Counted from the stretch's first letter, positions 7,243-17,354 are shown. The stretch is 64,000 nt of DNA from Bacteroidaceae bacterium (GCA_024688885.1 JAILDV010000012.1:1-64000); one strand, 5' to 3'. Notes: generated by a model from the sequence alone, not told the origin. A program made the numbers and translations.

Positions 7243-9219
7243 ATGGATGAAACACAGATGAACGGGGCGAATTACTCCGCCAGTAACATCCAAGTCCTCG
7301 AGGGCTTGGAGGCAGTAAGAAAACGCCCCGCGATGTATATCGGCGACATCAGCGAGAAGGGTCTGCACCACCTCGTTTATGAAACTGTCGATAACTCTAT
7401 CGATGAGGCGTTGGCAGGCTTCTGCACGCACATCGAAGTAACAATCAATGAAGATAATTCAATCACCGTACAGGACAATGGACGTGGTATCCCCGTGGAC
7501 ATGCACGAGAAGGAGCACCGTAGCGCCCTCGAAGTGGTCATGACCGTACTGCACGCCGGTGGTAAGTTCGACAAGGGCTCCTACAAGGTGTCTGGTGGTC
7601 TGCACGGTGTGGGTGTGAGCTGTGTGAATGCGTTGTCAAAGCACATGACTTCACAAGTGTTCCGTAACGGCAAGGTGTACCAGCAGGAATATGAGAAGGG
7701 AAAGCCACTCTACGACGTGAAAGTGGTGGGCGAGACAGAGCTGCGAGGCACCCGTCAGCAGTTCTGGCCAGACAACAGCATCTTCATCACCACAACCTAC
7801 AAGTATGACATCCTGGCAAACCGTATGCGCGAACTTGCTTATCTGAATGCAGGTATCAAGATTACGCTGACAGACATGCGTCTGGACAAAAACGCTGAGG
7901 TGGGCATTGAAGGCATCCGTCAGGAGGTCTTCCACAGCGAAGGTGGTCTGAAGGATTTCGTGCGTTATATCGACTCTACACGCACCTGCCTCTTCGACGA
8001 CGTGATTTATCTGAACACAGAAAAGCAGAACACGCCTATCGAAGTGGCTATCATGTATAACACTTCTTATAGCGAAAATATCCACTCTTACGTCAACAAC
8101 ATCAACACCATCGAGGGTGGTACACACCTGCAGGGTTTCCGTACCGCACTGACACGCGTGCTGAAGAAATATGCTGACGACAACAAGATTACGGAGAAGC
8201 TGGAGAAGCAGAAGATTGAAATCAGTGGTGAAGACTTCCGCGAAGGACTTACCGCAGTCATCAGCGTGAAGGTGGCTGAGCCTCAGTTTGAAGGACAGAC
8301 CAAGACAAAGCTGGGTAACAGCGAGGTGGCTGGTGCTGTGCAGCAGGCTGTGGGTGAAGCATTGACCTACTATTTGGAGGAACATCCGAAGGAAGCCAAG
8401 ATGGTCATCGACAAGGTGGTGCTGGCCGCAGAGGCTCGTGTAGCTGCCCGTGCTGCCCGTGAGAAGGTGCAGCGCAAGAACCCGATGACAGGTGGTGGTC
8501 TGCCAGGCAAACTGGCTGACTGCTCCGACAAGGATGCTGCTAACTGCGAGATGTTTATCGTCGAGGGTGACTCTGCAGGTGGTTCTGCCAAGCAGGGACG
8601 TGACCGCCACTTCCAAGCCATCCTCCCTATCCGTGGTAAGATTTTCAATGTGGAGCGCGTAAAATGGCATCAGGCATTCGAGCACGAAGAAGTGAACAAC
8701 ATCTTCCAGGCGCTTGGTGTGAAGTTCGGGCTGAACCCTGAAGACCAGAAGGAAGCCAACTACGAAAAGCTACGTTACTATAAGACCATCATCATGACCG
8801 ATGCCGATGTCGATGGTTCACACATCGACACATTGCTCATGACGCTGTTCTTCCGTTTCCTGCCACAACTCATCCGTGACGGACGTCTCTATATCGCCAC
8901 TCCCCCACTCTACAAGTGCACAAAGGGCAAGGTGAGCGAATATTGCTACGACGAGGCAGCCCTTCAACGCTTCATCGACACCTATGGTGAAGGCTCAGAG
9001 GACAAGATCAAGGTGCAGCGATACAAAGGTCTTGGTGAGATGAACCCAGAACAGCTCTGGGAGACCACGATGAACCCCGAAACGCGCCTTCTGAAGCAAG
9101 TAACCATCGATGATGCTGCAGAGGCTGACTACACCTTCTCCATGCTCATGGGCGAGGACGTAGGTCCACGTCGTGAGTTCATCGAGAAGAACGCAACCTA
9201 TGCGAACATCGACGCATAA
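7243..9219 (+). CDS. gyrB: DNA gyrase subunit B
   Basis: 658 residues, usual for the short Bacteroidota GyrB. The GHKL ATPase domain has YIGDIS and NSIDEALAG (first 60 residues) and the glycine-rich ATP lid GGLHGVGVSCVNALS. The Toprim domain has EGDSAGGSAKQGRDR (about 440) and the metal-binding DADVDGSH (about 520). The C-terminal QRYKGLGEMNPEQLWETTM motif contacts GyrA. With GyrA it introduces negative supercoils using ATP. GyrB rather than ParE is favoured by the C-terminal sequence and the rpsT-gyrB gene order, though the two paralogues are similar. It has its own promoter. Confidence 0.95.
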   Translation: MDETQMNGANYSASNIQVLEGLEAVRKRPAMYIGDISEKGLHHLVYETVDNSIDEALAGFCTHIEVTINEDNSITVQDNGRGIPVDMHEKEHRSALEVVMTVLHAGGKFDKGSYKVSGGLHGVGVSCVNALSKHMTSQVFRNGKVYQQEYEKGKPLYDVKVVGETELRGTRQQFWPDNSIFITTTYKYDILANRMRELAYLNAGIKITLTDMRLDKNAEVGIEGIRQEVFHSEGGLKDFVRYIDSTRTCLFDDVIYLNTEKQNTPIEVAIMYNTSYSENIHSYVNNINTIEGGTHLQGFRTALTRVLKKYADDNKITEKLEKQKIEISGEDFREGLTAVISVKVAEPQFEGQTKTKLGNSEVAGAVQQAVGEALTYYLEEHPKEAKMVIDKVVLAAEARVAARAAREKVQRKNPMTGGGLPGKLADCSDKDAANCEMFIVEGDSAGGSAKQGRDRHFQAILPIRGKIFNVERVKWHQAFEHEEVNNIFQALGVKFGLNPEDQKEANYEKLRYYKTIIMTDADVDGSHIDTLLMTLFFRFLPQLIRDGRLYIATPPLYKCTKGKVSEYCYDEAALQRFIDTYGEGSEDKIKVQRYKGLGEMNPEQLWETTMNPETRLLKQVTIDDAAEADYTFSMLMGEDVGPRREFIEKNATYANIDA

Positions 9220-9360
9220 TCGCATTTACAATTTGGTCAGTTACAATTTACCATTAGCCTAACGCGGTGTTCCCAAACAACCCCGCATGGAAATGAGAAA
9301 CGGTAAATAATCCAATTGTAAATTACACGAACATTTCATTCAATTCTTACATATATTCTC

Positions 9361-9407
9361 GTGCCGACCATCCAGAAGTGATTCTAACCGAGTCGGCACA
9401 TCTTTTT
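9361..9407 (+). terminator. Intrinsic terminator after gyrB
   Basis: GTGCCGAC (9361-9368) pairs with GTCGGCAC (9392-9399), followed by ATCTTTTTT. The preceding 140 bp hold only an imperfect inverted repeat of TTACAATTTGG/CCAATTGTAAA. Confidence 0.7.
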
Positions 9408-9432
9408 TGTAAAAGAAAGAGAGAACAAAAAG

Positions 9433-9465
9433 GTCGGGGCATTTCCGTGATGGAGATGCCACGAC
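9433..9465 (-). terminator. Intrinsic terminator after ftsZ
   Basis: On the minus strand GTCGTGGCATCTCC pairs with GGAAATGCCCCGAC around ATCAC and runs into CTTTTTG. It closes the dcw cluster about 90 bp after the ftsZ stop. Confidence 0.7.
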
Positions 9466-9537
9466 TATCTTATTAGATGACGTCAGTTCGATGTGAGAGA
9501 TTTAGTTATTGTTGCGGCTTGCCGCAATCTCTTATGC

Positions 9538-9555
9538 TAAACTCACGTGAGTTTA
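9538..9555. other. Perfect 18-bp palindrome over the ftsZ stop codon
   Basis: TAAACTCACGTGAGTTTA is a perfect palindrome that includes the ftsZ stop codon (9553-9555). A second small palindrome, TTGCGGCTTGCCGCAA, lies just downstream on the ftsZ transcript. They may act in transcript 3'-end formation or as a protein site. Confidence 0.5.
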
Positions 9556-10866
9556 ACTGAACAGAATCGTTGTGCCCGGCTCTACCGCATTGTTACGATT
9601 AGTACCAATGTCTGTGAGTTGACGCAGTGTCTCTTTCGAACGCTTGTAGGTAGGAGAAGTTTCCACCATGCTGATGACGTCCTCGTTGTCCAAGTCTTCC
9701 TCTCTGAAAATATAGCTATACAATGGACGAAGGATACGGCTCTGATTCTTGCCAGGACCATAAATGGTCTCACGACGGTGAGCACGTTCAGCCTCTTGTT
9801 CAGCACGCTCAGCATCACGCTGCTGTTGCTCTTTATCACGTGCAATCAAGCGGTTATTCATATCCTCTGAGTCGATGTCTTCAACACCAAAACCAGTAGC
9901 AAGGATTGTGATTTTCACTTGATCTGTCAATGCCGGATCAACCGAAAGACCCCATTTGGTTTCCACATCATCGCGCTTGATCTTCGCCATGAACTCATGC
10001 ACCTCGTTCATCTCATCCATCATCAAGGCGTTTGTGCCTTCACCCGCCTCATCTGGCACCGATATACGAAGCAGAATCTTATTGGCGCGATAAATATCCC
10101 TGTCGTTGAGCAAAGGTGAATTCAAGGCATCTTCTATACCCTTTGTCACGCGGTTCTCACCCGAACCATAACCTGTGCTCATGATGGCAACTCCACCATC
10201 CTTCAGCACGGTGCTGACATCGTTAAAGTCAAGGTTGATGACACCATGCATCGTGATGATTTCAGCAATGGAACGTGCTGCATTACACAACGTGTCGTCA
10301 GCCTTGGCGAATGCCTTGATGACCGTGAAATCCTGGTAAATCTCACGCAGACGTTCGTTGTTGATGACCAGCAATGCGTCCACATTCTTGCTCATCTCCT
10401 CCACACCATCCAAGGCCTGGTCAATCTTCTTATTGCCCTCCCAACGGAAAGGAATGGTCACAATACCAACTGTAAGGATACCCATGTCCTTGGCAGTCTT
10501 GGCAATGAGCGGAGCTGCGCCAGTACCTGTTCCACCTCCCATACCAGCCGTGATGAATGCCATCTTCGTACCATCCGAGAGCATGCTCTTAATGGCTTCG
10601 ATGGACTCCTCCGTGGCTTTTCGTGCCTTATCAGGACGGTTACCAGCACCAAGACCCTCACTACCCAACTGAATCTTTTCAGGCACAGGTGAGTCTTGAA
10701 GCGCCTTGTTGTCCGTGTTACATACTACAAATGTGACATCGTGAATGCCTTCATTGTACATATGGTTGACAGCATTACTACCACCGCCGCCAACGCCAAT
10801 CACCTTAATAATGCTTGTGGCGCCTTTCGCAAAGTTGAAAACACCAATATCTTCCATTTCTGCCAT
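9553..10866 (-). CDS. ftsZ: Cell division protein FtsZ
   Basis: 437 residues. This is the tubulin-like GTPase that forms the division ring. GGGGSNAVNH lies near residue 26, the GTP-binding tubulin signature GGGTGTG at 110-116, and the T7 loop NLDFNDV at about 211-217 completes the active site of the next subunit. After about residue 320 comes a charged, Glu/Arg-rich linker, then YIFREEDLDNEDVISMVETSP; the canonical PAYLRR-type tail is replaced by SPTYKRSKETLRQL, which I take as the FtsA-binding tail. Last gene of the dcw cluster, 18 bp after ftsA. Confidence 0.97.
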   Translation of the reverse strand: MAEMEDIGVFNFAKGATSIIKVIGVGGGGSNAVNHMYNEGIHDVTFVVCNTDNKALQDSPVPEKIQLGSEGLGAGNRPDKARKATEESIEAIKSMLSDGTKMAFITAGMGGGTGTGAAPLIAKTAKDMGILTVGIVTIPFRWEGNKKIDQALDGVEEMSKNVDALLVINNERLREIYQDFTVIKAFAKADDTLCNAARSIAEIITMHGVINLDFNDVSTVLKDGGVAIMSTGYGSGENRVTKGIEDALNSPLLNDRDIYRANKILLRISVPDEAGEGTNALMMDEMNEVHEFMAKIKRDDVETKWGLSVDPALTDQVKITILATGFGVEDIDSEDMNNRLIARDKEQQQRDAERAEQEAERAHRRETIYGPGKNQSRILRPLYSYIFREEDLDNEDVISMVETSPTYKRSKETLRQLTDIGTNRNNAVEPGTTILFS

Positions 10867-10884
10867 ATCTAATCAGAGTTTTTC

Positions 10885-12513
10885 TTAGTTATTATCTTCG
10901 CTAACAATGTCTGTAATCCACCCCTTCGTGCGTCCCCAGAAACTATTCTCCTTATTAGCCTTATTCACATTGGTTGTCAGTTCATCCACCGCCTCTTTCA
11001 GGAGCTCAGCCAAGTCTGCACCTTCTTTCAGGCTCTGTTTGAACTTGTCCTTACCTTGGAGCGCCTGCGCTGCCTTCTCATACTTTTCACCAATGGTTTC
11101 ATCGAGAATATTCAGCGAGAGGTCTTTTGCACGCAGACGCACTTTCTTGTCGCTGCCGTACTTCTTCACCTCTTCGTTTTGTTTCTTCACCTTGTCGATA
11201 GCGGAACGAATCGCTGACTTCATGCCGTCAAAGGCAATGGCATCCTGCTCCTCTGCTTTGGCAGCAGCTTCCGCTTCTTCCTGACGCTTACGACGCTCTT
11301 CATCCTTCGTCTGCTGGTCAAAGATATCAGGAGCACGTCCTATGTCTTCTCCTCCACAAGGAACTGTGCCTGCAAGGAGGAGGGAAATAATCGTGGTGGT
11401 GTCCGTACTGTCCATGGAGAAGTTCGATGCATTCGATGTCTTCACCACCACTTGATTGACCTTGTTAGCAACACGCACCTTATCAATCTTCGTATTCTTT
11501 GTTAATGCCTTGACAATATTCTTCATATTGCTGCCACCACCAGTGATGACAATACCTGCCAACAACTTACCACTATAGTCGGAATTGATGATCTGGCTGC
11601 TGACATTTGCAATAATCTCACCCATACGTGATTCCGCCACAGTCTTGATGGTGTTGACATCTATCTGACGACCGTCCGATGTGGTGTAATACTGAGTTTC
11701 TGATTCCTCTGAAGCTTCAAACTCCTGACATGCATCACCATACTTCAATTTGACATCTTCTGTCTCAGCCTCATCAATAGGCAAAGTGGAGAGGTCCTTG
11801 TTGATGTTGTTACTTCCCAGCGGAATCGTCACAAGATAACGCACAATGTTATTCTTATACACAACCAAAGTTGTGGTGTCAGCACCTAAGTCAATCAATG
11901 CACATCCCGAACGCTTTTCTGCATCTGTCAACACGTTGTTGGCCAGCTGAAGTGGAGAAATCAACCCTTCTGCAATATCCACGCCTACATTTGCAAACAC
12001 CGTATCAATATTGGTACGAAGGTTGGTCTTCGCAATCACATCCAAGAACTCACCTTCTATGTTGGTTCCCATCACACCCACAGGGTCAGCAATCACACTC
12101 GAATCCACCACATACTCCTGCGGGAAGTTTTCCAACACCTCATAGTCGTTGAAAGGAATCTCATAGCTTTCTTGACGAATTGCATCAATCGCCTCATTCG
12201 TGATGTAACTCTGAGTCAGCAGATTACGCTTAATGATGCACTTGTAGGAACGCATCGACTGACCACCCAAACCCACATAAGCACGGGTGATTTTCGTCTT
12301 GAGCACAGCCTCCAACTTCGCAATGATGGTATTCACACTCTGATAGGTCTTCTCAATGTTATAAACGACGCCCCTCTTCACGCATCCCGCAGTCTTTTCC
12401 TCTGCGTATGCGAGAATATGCATCGTTCCATCCTTTTTCTTACCTGCTATGCCCGAAATCTTGGAAGACCCAAGTTCGATTGCAACGATGAAATCTTTAT
12501 CAGAATTTGTCAT
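10885..12513 (-). CDS. ftsA: Cell division protein FtsA
   Basis: 542 residues, longer than the roughly 420 of proteobacterial FtsA because of a charged C-terminal extension (about residues 395-540, Glu/Lys-rich). The actin-fold core is clear: VAIELGSSKISGIAGK (phosphate 1), ALIDLGADTTTLVVYK (phosphate 2) and GIVITGGGSNMKN (adenosine motif). FtsA tethers FtsZ to the membrane; a short amphipathic-looking end (WGRTKGWITDIV) is present despite the extension. It sits between ftsQ and ftsZ with short spacers in the usual order. Confidence 0.96.
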   Translation of the reverse strand: MTNSDKDFIVAIELGSSKISGIAGKKKDGTMHILAYAEEKTAGCVKRGVVYNIEKTYQSVNTIIAKLEAVLKTKITRAYVGLGGQSMRSYKCIIKRNLLTQSYITNEAIDAIRQESYEIPFNDYEVLENFPQEYVVDSSVIADPVGVMGTNIEGEFLDVIAKTNLRTNIDTVFANVGVDIAEGLISPLQLANNVLTDAEKRSGCALIDLGADTTTLVVYKNNIVRYLVTIPLGSNNINKDLSTLPIDEAETEDVKLKYGDACQEFEASEESETQYYTTSDGRQIDVNTIKTVAESRMGEIIANVSSQIINSDYSGKLLAGIVITGGGSNMKNIVKALTKNTKIDKVRVANKVNQVVVKTSNASNFSMDSTDTTTIISLLLAGTVPCGGEDIGRAPDIFDQQTKDEERRKRQEEAEAAAKAEEQDAIAFDGMKSAIRSAIDKVKKQNEEVKKYGSDKKVRLRAKDLSLNILDETIGEKYEKAAQALQGKDKFKQSLKEGADLAELLKEAVDELTTNVNKANKENSFWGRTKGWITDIVSEDNN

Positions 12514-12594
12514 ATCATGTAAAAACTTTGAAGTTATCGTATTTTATCATTTCTTACTTTTCTCCTACGGCTTGACACACAGCAAGACTCCCTG

Positions 12595-13359
12595 TCAGCG
12601 TTTCGTGCAAATAATCTGGTTGTCGTACTCCAAATTCACTCTCGCATATTTCTTCCAGCCCACTGTTCCGACAGCTTTGTCATAGAAGGTTCTGAGTTTA
12701 CGTAATTTCTTCTGGTAGTCCTCCAACGCCCCCAGATAGACAATCTGGTCGCCCACTCTCGGCACCAGTTCCACCACACGCTTTCCCTTCCTGTCCTTCA
12801 TCACATAAACCTGCTCTATCTGGTTATTCCAGAAATCATCCATCTGCAAGAACTGACCAAACTCAGCCAACTCCTTGCTGGCATACTTCTCATCAATGTT
12901 ACCAGATGCCACCACCAAATTCGTGGCATTGTTTCTATTGGGGATAATCTTACCCTGCGCATCCACAAAGTAACCGTCCTTACCATCAGGAATCACAAAG
13001 ATAACTGGCACCCTCTGCTCCACACTCACACAAAGCTTTCCATTTGCAGACTTATAGCATTCCACCTTTGAGATAAATTCATTCTTACGAATGGTCTCCT
13101 CTATCTTCTCCGTATCCACATCCTTCATCAGCATGCCTTTAGGATACACATTCGCGTTCTTCAGCATCTTCTCAATGTCTCCTGCATCCACGAAAGCGGA
13201 AGCATCATTGTCTTTCGTCACTGCCAATTCCACCGCAACACAACGCTCCTCATCATCTGGAACAGACAAGAAGAACATCGCATAAACGATGTATGCCATC
13301 AATCCCAATGAGAGTAATGACAACAGCGTAAACTTGACAATTTTGGACATTTTCTTCAT
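12595..13359 (-). CDS. ftsQ: Cell division protein FtsQ
   Basis: 254 residues with one N-terminal membrane segment (LLSLLSLGLMAYIVYAMFFL) and a periplasmic body. The POTRA-like region (residues about 45-110, DIEKMLKNANVYPKG) and the FtsQ/DivIB domain (EQRVPVIFVIPDGKDGYFVD) are recognisable. FtsQ links early division proteins with FtsL/FtsB and FtsW/FtsI. Position between murC (12 bp upstream) and ftsA supports the call; primary sequence is weakly conserved in this family. Confidence 0.9.
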   Translation of the reverse strand: MKKMSKIVKFTLLSLLSLGLMAYIVYAMFFLSVPDDEERCVAVELAVTKDNDASAFVDAGDIEKMLKNANVYPKGMLMKDVDTEKIEETIRKNEFISKVECYKSANGKLCVSVEQRVPVIFVIPDGKDGYFVDAQGKIIPNRNNATNLVVASGNIDEKYASKELAEFGQFLQMDDFWNNQIEQVYVMKDRKGKRVVELVPRVGDQIVYLGALEDYQKKLRKLRTFYDKAVGTVGWKKYARVNLEYDNQIICTKR

Positions 13360-13371
13360 TTTTCTCTGATT

Positions 13372-14745
13372 CTATTTGGACAATATCTCTGTTATCTGAG
13401 GTACAAAGTTTTCTATGTCTCCAGCACCCAACGACATCAGCACATCAAAGTTCCTTTCACGAGCCACATTCAGGATGTCCTCTTTGTGAATAAGATGTTT
13501 CTCAATGCCTGGTCGCAGATTATCATAGATGAGTTTGCTTGTCACACCCTCAATCGGCAACTCACGGGCAGGATAGATGTCACAAAGATACACACAATCC
13601 AACAATGACAATGCCGAGGCAAACTCACGATAGAAATCACGGGTACGGGTATAAAGATGCGGTTGGAAAATCGCAGCAATCTTTTTGTCCTGATATAGTT
13701 CCCTCACAGACTTCACACTCTGCTCTATCTCATTCGGATGGTGGGCATAATCGCTGAGGAACACCATCTTGTCTGTTTTCACTTTGAAGTCAAAACGACG
13801 ATCAACCCCTCTGAAGCTCTTCATGCCTTCACGCAACTCGTCATCATTCACGCCATTCAGAATTGCCAAAGCCATGGCGGCAATGCCATTCTCAATATTG
13901 ATGCTCACTGGCACACCCAGCTGAATGTCCTTCACCACTCCATTCGGATGCACGAAGTCAAACATAATCTCGCCGCCACCGATACGGATATTTTCCGCAT
14001 GGAAATCACCCGTCTCACGAGCATATTCATACACCTTCACACCCTCCTGCACGTCAGCCTTCATCTCCAGCCCTTGATGGATAATCAGTGCGCCACCTGG
14101 CTGAATGAGGGTGGTATATTCGCGGAAGCTCTCCAAATAAGCTTCTTTTGTACCATAAATGTCCAGATGGTCGGGATCTGTTGCCGTGATGACAGTCATG
14201 TAAGGGCGTAACCAATGGAAAGAGCGATCGAACTCATCCGCCTCAATCACTACATAATCACTATCACTGAGGATATAGTTCGTTCCGTAATTCTTCGATA
14301 TACCGCCCAGAAAAGCATTGCAATCCACACTGCTCTGATGCAAAAGATGGGCAGCCATGGTCGAAGTCGTTGTCTTTCCATGTGTTCCTGCCACACACAA
14401 CCCCTTATGAGACTGTGTCAAGAATCCCAACACCTGCGCGCGTTTCTGAACATCAAAGCCATTCTCCCGGAAATAGACCATCTCTTTGTGTTCAGCAGGA
14501 ATAGCCGGTGTATAAACCACCAGGGTGCTTTCTTTCTGCTTAAAACAAGCATCAATGGCATCCACATTCTCCTCGTAATGGATTTTAGCGCCCTCCTCTA
14601 TTAACTTTTCCGTCAACTCACTTGGTGTTTTGTCATAGCCACCCACGTTATAGCCCTTGGTCAGGAAATAACGAACCAGTGCGCTCATGCCAATGCCACC
14701 AGCACCTACAAAATACACGGATTTCAACTCTTTCGTTTTCATCAA
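13372..14745 (-). CDS. murC: UDP-N-acetylmuramate--L-alanine ligase
   Basis: 457 residues. The N-terminal Rossmann-like domain starts FVGAGGIGMSALVRYFL; the ATP-binding motif GTHGKTTT is at about 120-127; YAHHPNEI and IFQPHLYTRT are typical MurC sequences. It adds L-alanine to UDP-MurNAc in the cytoplasm, the first peptide step of peptidoglycan synthesis. The start overlaps the murG stop by 4 bp (ATGA), implying translational coupling. Confidence 0.97.
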   Translation of the reverse strand: MMKTKELKSVYFVGAGGIGMSALVRYFLTKGYNVGGYDKTPSELTEKLIEEGAKIHYEENVDAIDACFKQKESTLVVYTPAIPAEHKEMVYFRENGFDVQKRAQVLGFLTQSHKGLCVAGTHGKTTTSTMAAHLLHQSSVDCNAFLGGISKNYGTNYILSDSDYVVIEADEFDRSFHWLRPYMTVITATDPDHLDIYGTKEAYLESFREYTTLIQPGGALIIHQGLEMKADVQEGVKVYEYARETGDFHAENIRIGGGEIMFDFVHPNGVVKDIQLGVPVSINIENGIAAMALAILNGVNDDELREGMKSFRGVDRRFDFKVKTDKMVFLSDYAHHPNEIEQSVKSVRELYQDKKIAAIFQPHLYTRTRDFYREFASALSLLDCVYLCDIYPARELPIEGVTSKLIYDNLRPGIEKHLIHKEDILNVARERNFDVLMSLGAGDIENFVPQITEILSK

Positions 14746-15878
14746 TTCTGTTTATTTTTATATTCAACAGCCAACTTATATACCTCTTCGGCTATCACAT
14801 CTGCCGCATTATGGAAAGCCATCATCTTCACATTCCCGCTCAAAGAATCCAACTTCAGGTCATCCATCACGGTTTTGAGTGCAACCCCTATCAGTTCATC
14901 CTTTGCATCTTTATCCTTCACGAGAATAGCAGCACCTCTGCCAGAGAGTGCCATCGCATTTTTCGTCTGGTGGTCTTCCGCCACATTAGGCGAAGGCACC
15001 AAGATACAAGGCTTTCCCAACAGGCACAATTCGGAAATAGAACTTGCTCCTGCACGGCTCACCACGATGTCAGCTGCGGCGTATGCATTGTCCATGCTAC
15101 TGATGAAGTCCATCACCTTCAAATTTTCAACAGGCTCCGCCTTGCTCAATTCTTCCGCAATGTGCTGACTGTAATACTTACCCGTCTGCCAAATGAACTG
15201 CACATCGCTTTTGCGTATTTCCTCCAAGTGAGCCAGCACGCTCTCATTTATCGTTCTTGCGCCCAAACTACCTCCCACTATCAGCACCGTCTTCTTGTCA
15301 GGTGCCAATCCGAAACTCTCACGGGCATCTTCCTTCGAAATGTTATTGTCAAGCAGATTCTGACGGACAGGATTACCTGTCATCAAAATCTTCTCGGCAG
15401 GGAAGAAACGCGCCATGCCGCTGTATGCAACACAAACCACCTTCGCTTTCTTTGCCAATGACTTGTTGGTCACTCCGGCATAAGAGTTTTGTTCCTGAAT
15501 CAAGCATGGAATGCCCATCGAATAGGCAGCATTCAATGTAGGAGCAGAAGCATAGCCACCCACACCCACTGCAACCTGAGGCTTGAAGTTTTGAAGAATC
15601 TTTTTCACCATCTTCTTACTCTTCAGGAAATCCATCATCACGCCAATGTTCTTCGGGTTCCACAGCGGACGGTAAAGTCCACGAACGGGAAGTCCCTCAA
15701 TCTTATATCCAGCAGCTGGCACACGCTGCATCTCCATACGTCCAAGTGCCCCCACAAACAGGATTTCTGCTTCTGGGTGCTGCTTCTTAAGTGCATTAGC
15801 TATCGACACTGCCGGAAAGATGTGTCCACCCGTTCCACCGCCACTGATAATCACTCTCAAAGGTTTGTTTTGTTCCAT
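14742..15878 (-). CDS. murG: UDP-GlcNAc:lipid I transferase
   Basis: 378 residues, GT-B fold glycosyltransferase. The N-terminal SGGGTGGHIFPAVSIANAL loop (about 12-30), VGVGGYASAPTLNAA and the C-terminal SRAGASSISELCLLGKPCIL donor-binding stretch are diagnostic. It converts lipid I to lipid II at the inner face of the membrane. A 132-bp gap separates it from ftsW and contains a promoter (15918-15948), so murG and everything downstream to ftsZ can be expressed independently of the upstream part. Confidence 0.97.
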   Translation of the reverse strand: MEQNKPLRVIISGGGTGGHIFPAVSIANALKKQHPEAEILFVGALGRMEMQRVPAAGYKIEGLPVRGLYRPLWNPKNIGVMMDFLKSKKMVKKILQNFKPQVAVGVGGYASAPTLNAAYSMGIPCLIQEQNSYAGVTNKSLAKKAKVVCVAYSGMARFFPAEKILMTGNPVRQNLLDNNISKEDARESFGLAPDKKTVLIVGGSLGARTINESVLAHLEEIRKSDVQFIWQTGKYYSQHIAEELSKAEPVENLKVMDFISSMDNAYAAADIVVSRAGASSISELCLLGKPCILVPSPNVAEDHQTKNAMALSGRGAAILVKDKDAKDELIGVALKTVMDDLKLDSLSGNVKMMAFHNAADVIAEEVYKLAVEYKNKQN

Positions 15879-15917
15879 TTTCCGCTACTCGTTTTCAAGA
15901 TGGAATTTTATATGTGG

Positions 15918-15948
15918 CAAAGATACAAATAATTGACGGATAGACAAT
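15918..15948 (-). promoter_or_regulatory. Internal dcw promoter upstream of murG
   Basis: On the minus strand ATTG (15948-15945), 19-nt spacer, TATCTTTG (15925-15918), about 40 bp before the murG ATG, in the only sizeable gap in the middle of the cluster. Confidence 0.65.
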
Positions 15949-16010
15949 CATAAACGCCCATAATTTATCTAAAATCCGCGCATTTTTTTTGCACGAATGT
16001 CCTTTTGACT

Positions 16011-17339
16011 TTAAGACATCGCTCCGTCAGTATAATACTCGCTGGTCTCCCCCTCCGGAACAGCCTCCACCAATGGTGCCTTCATCTCTTTTTTCTCGGC
16101 ATAACGACTCACGCTAAGTATCACACCAATATAGAAACTCGTGATAAGGATGGACGTTCCTCCCTTACTGATCAAAGGCAGCGTCTGACCCGTTACAGGC
16201 ACCAAACCGACCGCCACACTCATATTGACAAACGCCTGCATCACCATCATAATGCCAAAGCCCAACACAAGATAGGCGGGGAAGAAACTCGTACACTTCT
16301 GAGCAATTCGCCCCACGCGAATAAGCAATGCCAAATAGAGGAAGGCAACAAAGAAAGCACCCATGACACCCATTTCCTCCACAATGATGGCATATATGAA
16401 ATCTGACTCCGCATGCTGCAAGAAGTCACGCTGAATGGAATTGCCCGGTCCTAACCCTATGACATCCGAATTAGCTATGGCTATGGACGCATAAGTCGTC
16501 TGTGAATTTTCATCATTGAGCAGAATGTCCATCTCGCTTTTACCAGTCTTTTTCCTATCCTTACCGTCCCCAATGTTAAACTTGCGTTCTATACGGTGTT
16601 TAACAGTCACCACACGTTTACAGCCAGGCAGACTGTTCCACGTATCTTCAGGCACAGCCATTACCATCAGCACAAAAAAGGCACCTACACCGACTATCAC
16701 CGCCAGTCCTTTGAACATCAAATCATTAGGAACCTGACCGATAAACATCATCACGATAACAACCGTGAAAAGCATCAACGCGGTGGAGACATTATCAAGT
16801 ATAATCAACCCACAAATCAGAAGAGCAGCCCCACCCACTATGGCAAAAGCAAGATAGCGCTTACCCTTGATGGCACCCACCACTTTACGTTTCTTTCCTC
16901 TCACATATTCCTCACGTTCCGCCTGTGTCTTGGCAAGCACCATTGCGGCAGTCATCAAAAGAGCCGCCTTTGCCACTTCCGATGGCTGAAAACTGACGGA
17001 ACCAATGCTGAGCCAACGGTTTGTTCCGTTAATTTCTCCACCACCAAGCACTGCCATAAGCAGCAGAAGAATGGCTACTGGCAATAAAACAAATGGGAGA
17101 AGCATGAACCATTTGCAAGGAATGCGGTGCACGAACAATATAATCAGAAAGCCAAACAGCAGGAATCCCGCTTGGCTCACCATCGGTGCCCAGTGATGAC
17201 CGCCCTCGAATGTCAGACGGCTCGAAGCGCTATACACTTCCACCAGCGAGATCATGCAGAGGAAGAAGTATATCATCCACACTCCTTTATCGCCCTTGAA
17301 AAGGCTACCTCCGAACAAGGCGTTCACAAACTTTCCCAT
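16011..17339 (-). CDS. ftsW: Lipid II polymerase FtsW (SEDS family)
   Basis: 442 residues with about ten membrane segments. SEDS-family signatures are present: GGGEINGTNRWLSIGSVSFQ (loop before the catalytic region), PSEVAKAALL, AESDFIYAIIVEEMGVMGA and the C-terminal LPLISKGGTSIL. FtsW polymerises septal glycan strands together with its partner PBP (ftsI, 21486-23690). A charged loop (residues about 245-285, Lys/Asp-rich) is longer than in many SEDS proteins. Located between murD and murG as in other dcw clusters. Confidence 0.96.
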   Translation of the reverse strand: MGKFVNALFGGSLFKGDKGVWMIYFFLCMISLVEVYSASSRLTFEGGHHWAPMVSQAGFLLFGFLIILFVHRIPCKWFMLLPFVLLPVAILLLLMAVLGGGEINGTNRWLSIGSVSFQPSEVAKAALLMTAAMVLAKTQAEREEYVRGKKRKVVGAIKGKRYLAFAIVGGAALLICGLIILDNVSTALMLFTVVIVMMFIGQVPNDLMFKGLAVIVGVGAFFVLMVMAVPEDTWNSLPGCKRVVTVKHRIERKFNIGDGKDRKKTGKSEMDILLNDENSQTTYASIAIANSDVIGLGPGNSIQRDFLQHAESDFIYAIIVEEMGVMGAFFVAFLYLALLIRVGRIAQKCTSFFPAYLVLGFGIMMVMQAFVNMSVAVGLVPVTGQTLPLISKGGTSILITSFYIGVILSVSRYAEKKEMKAPLVEAVPEGETSEYYTDGAMS

Positions 17340-17354
17340 ATATTGAAAAAACTA

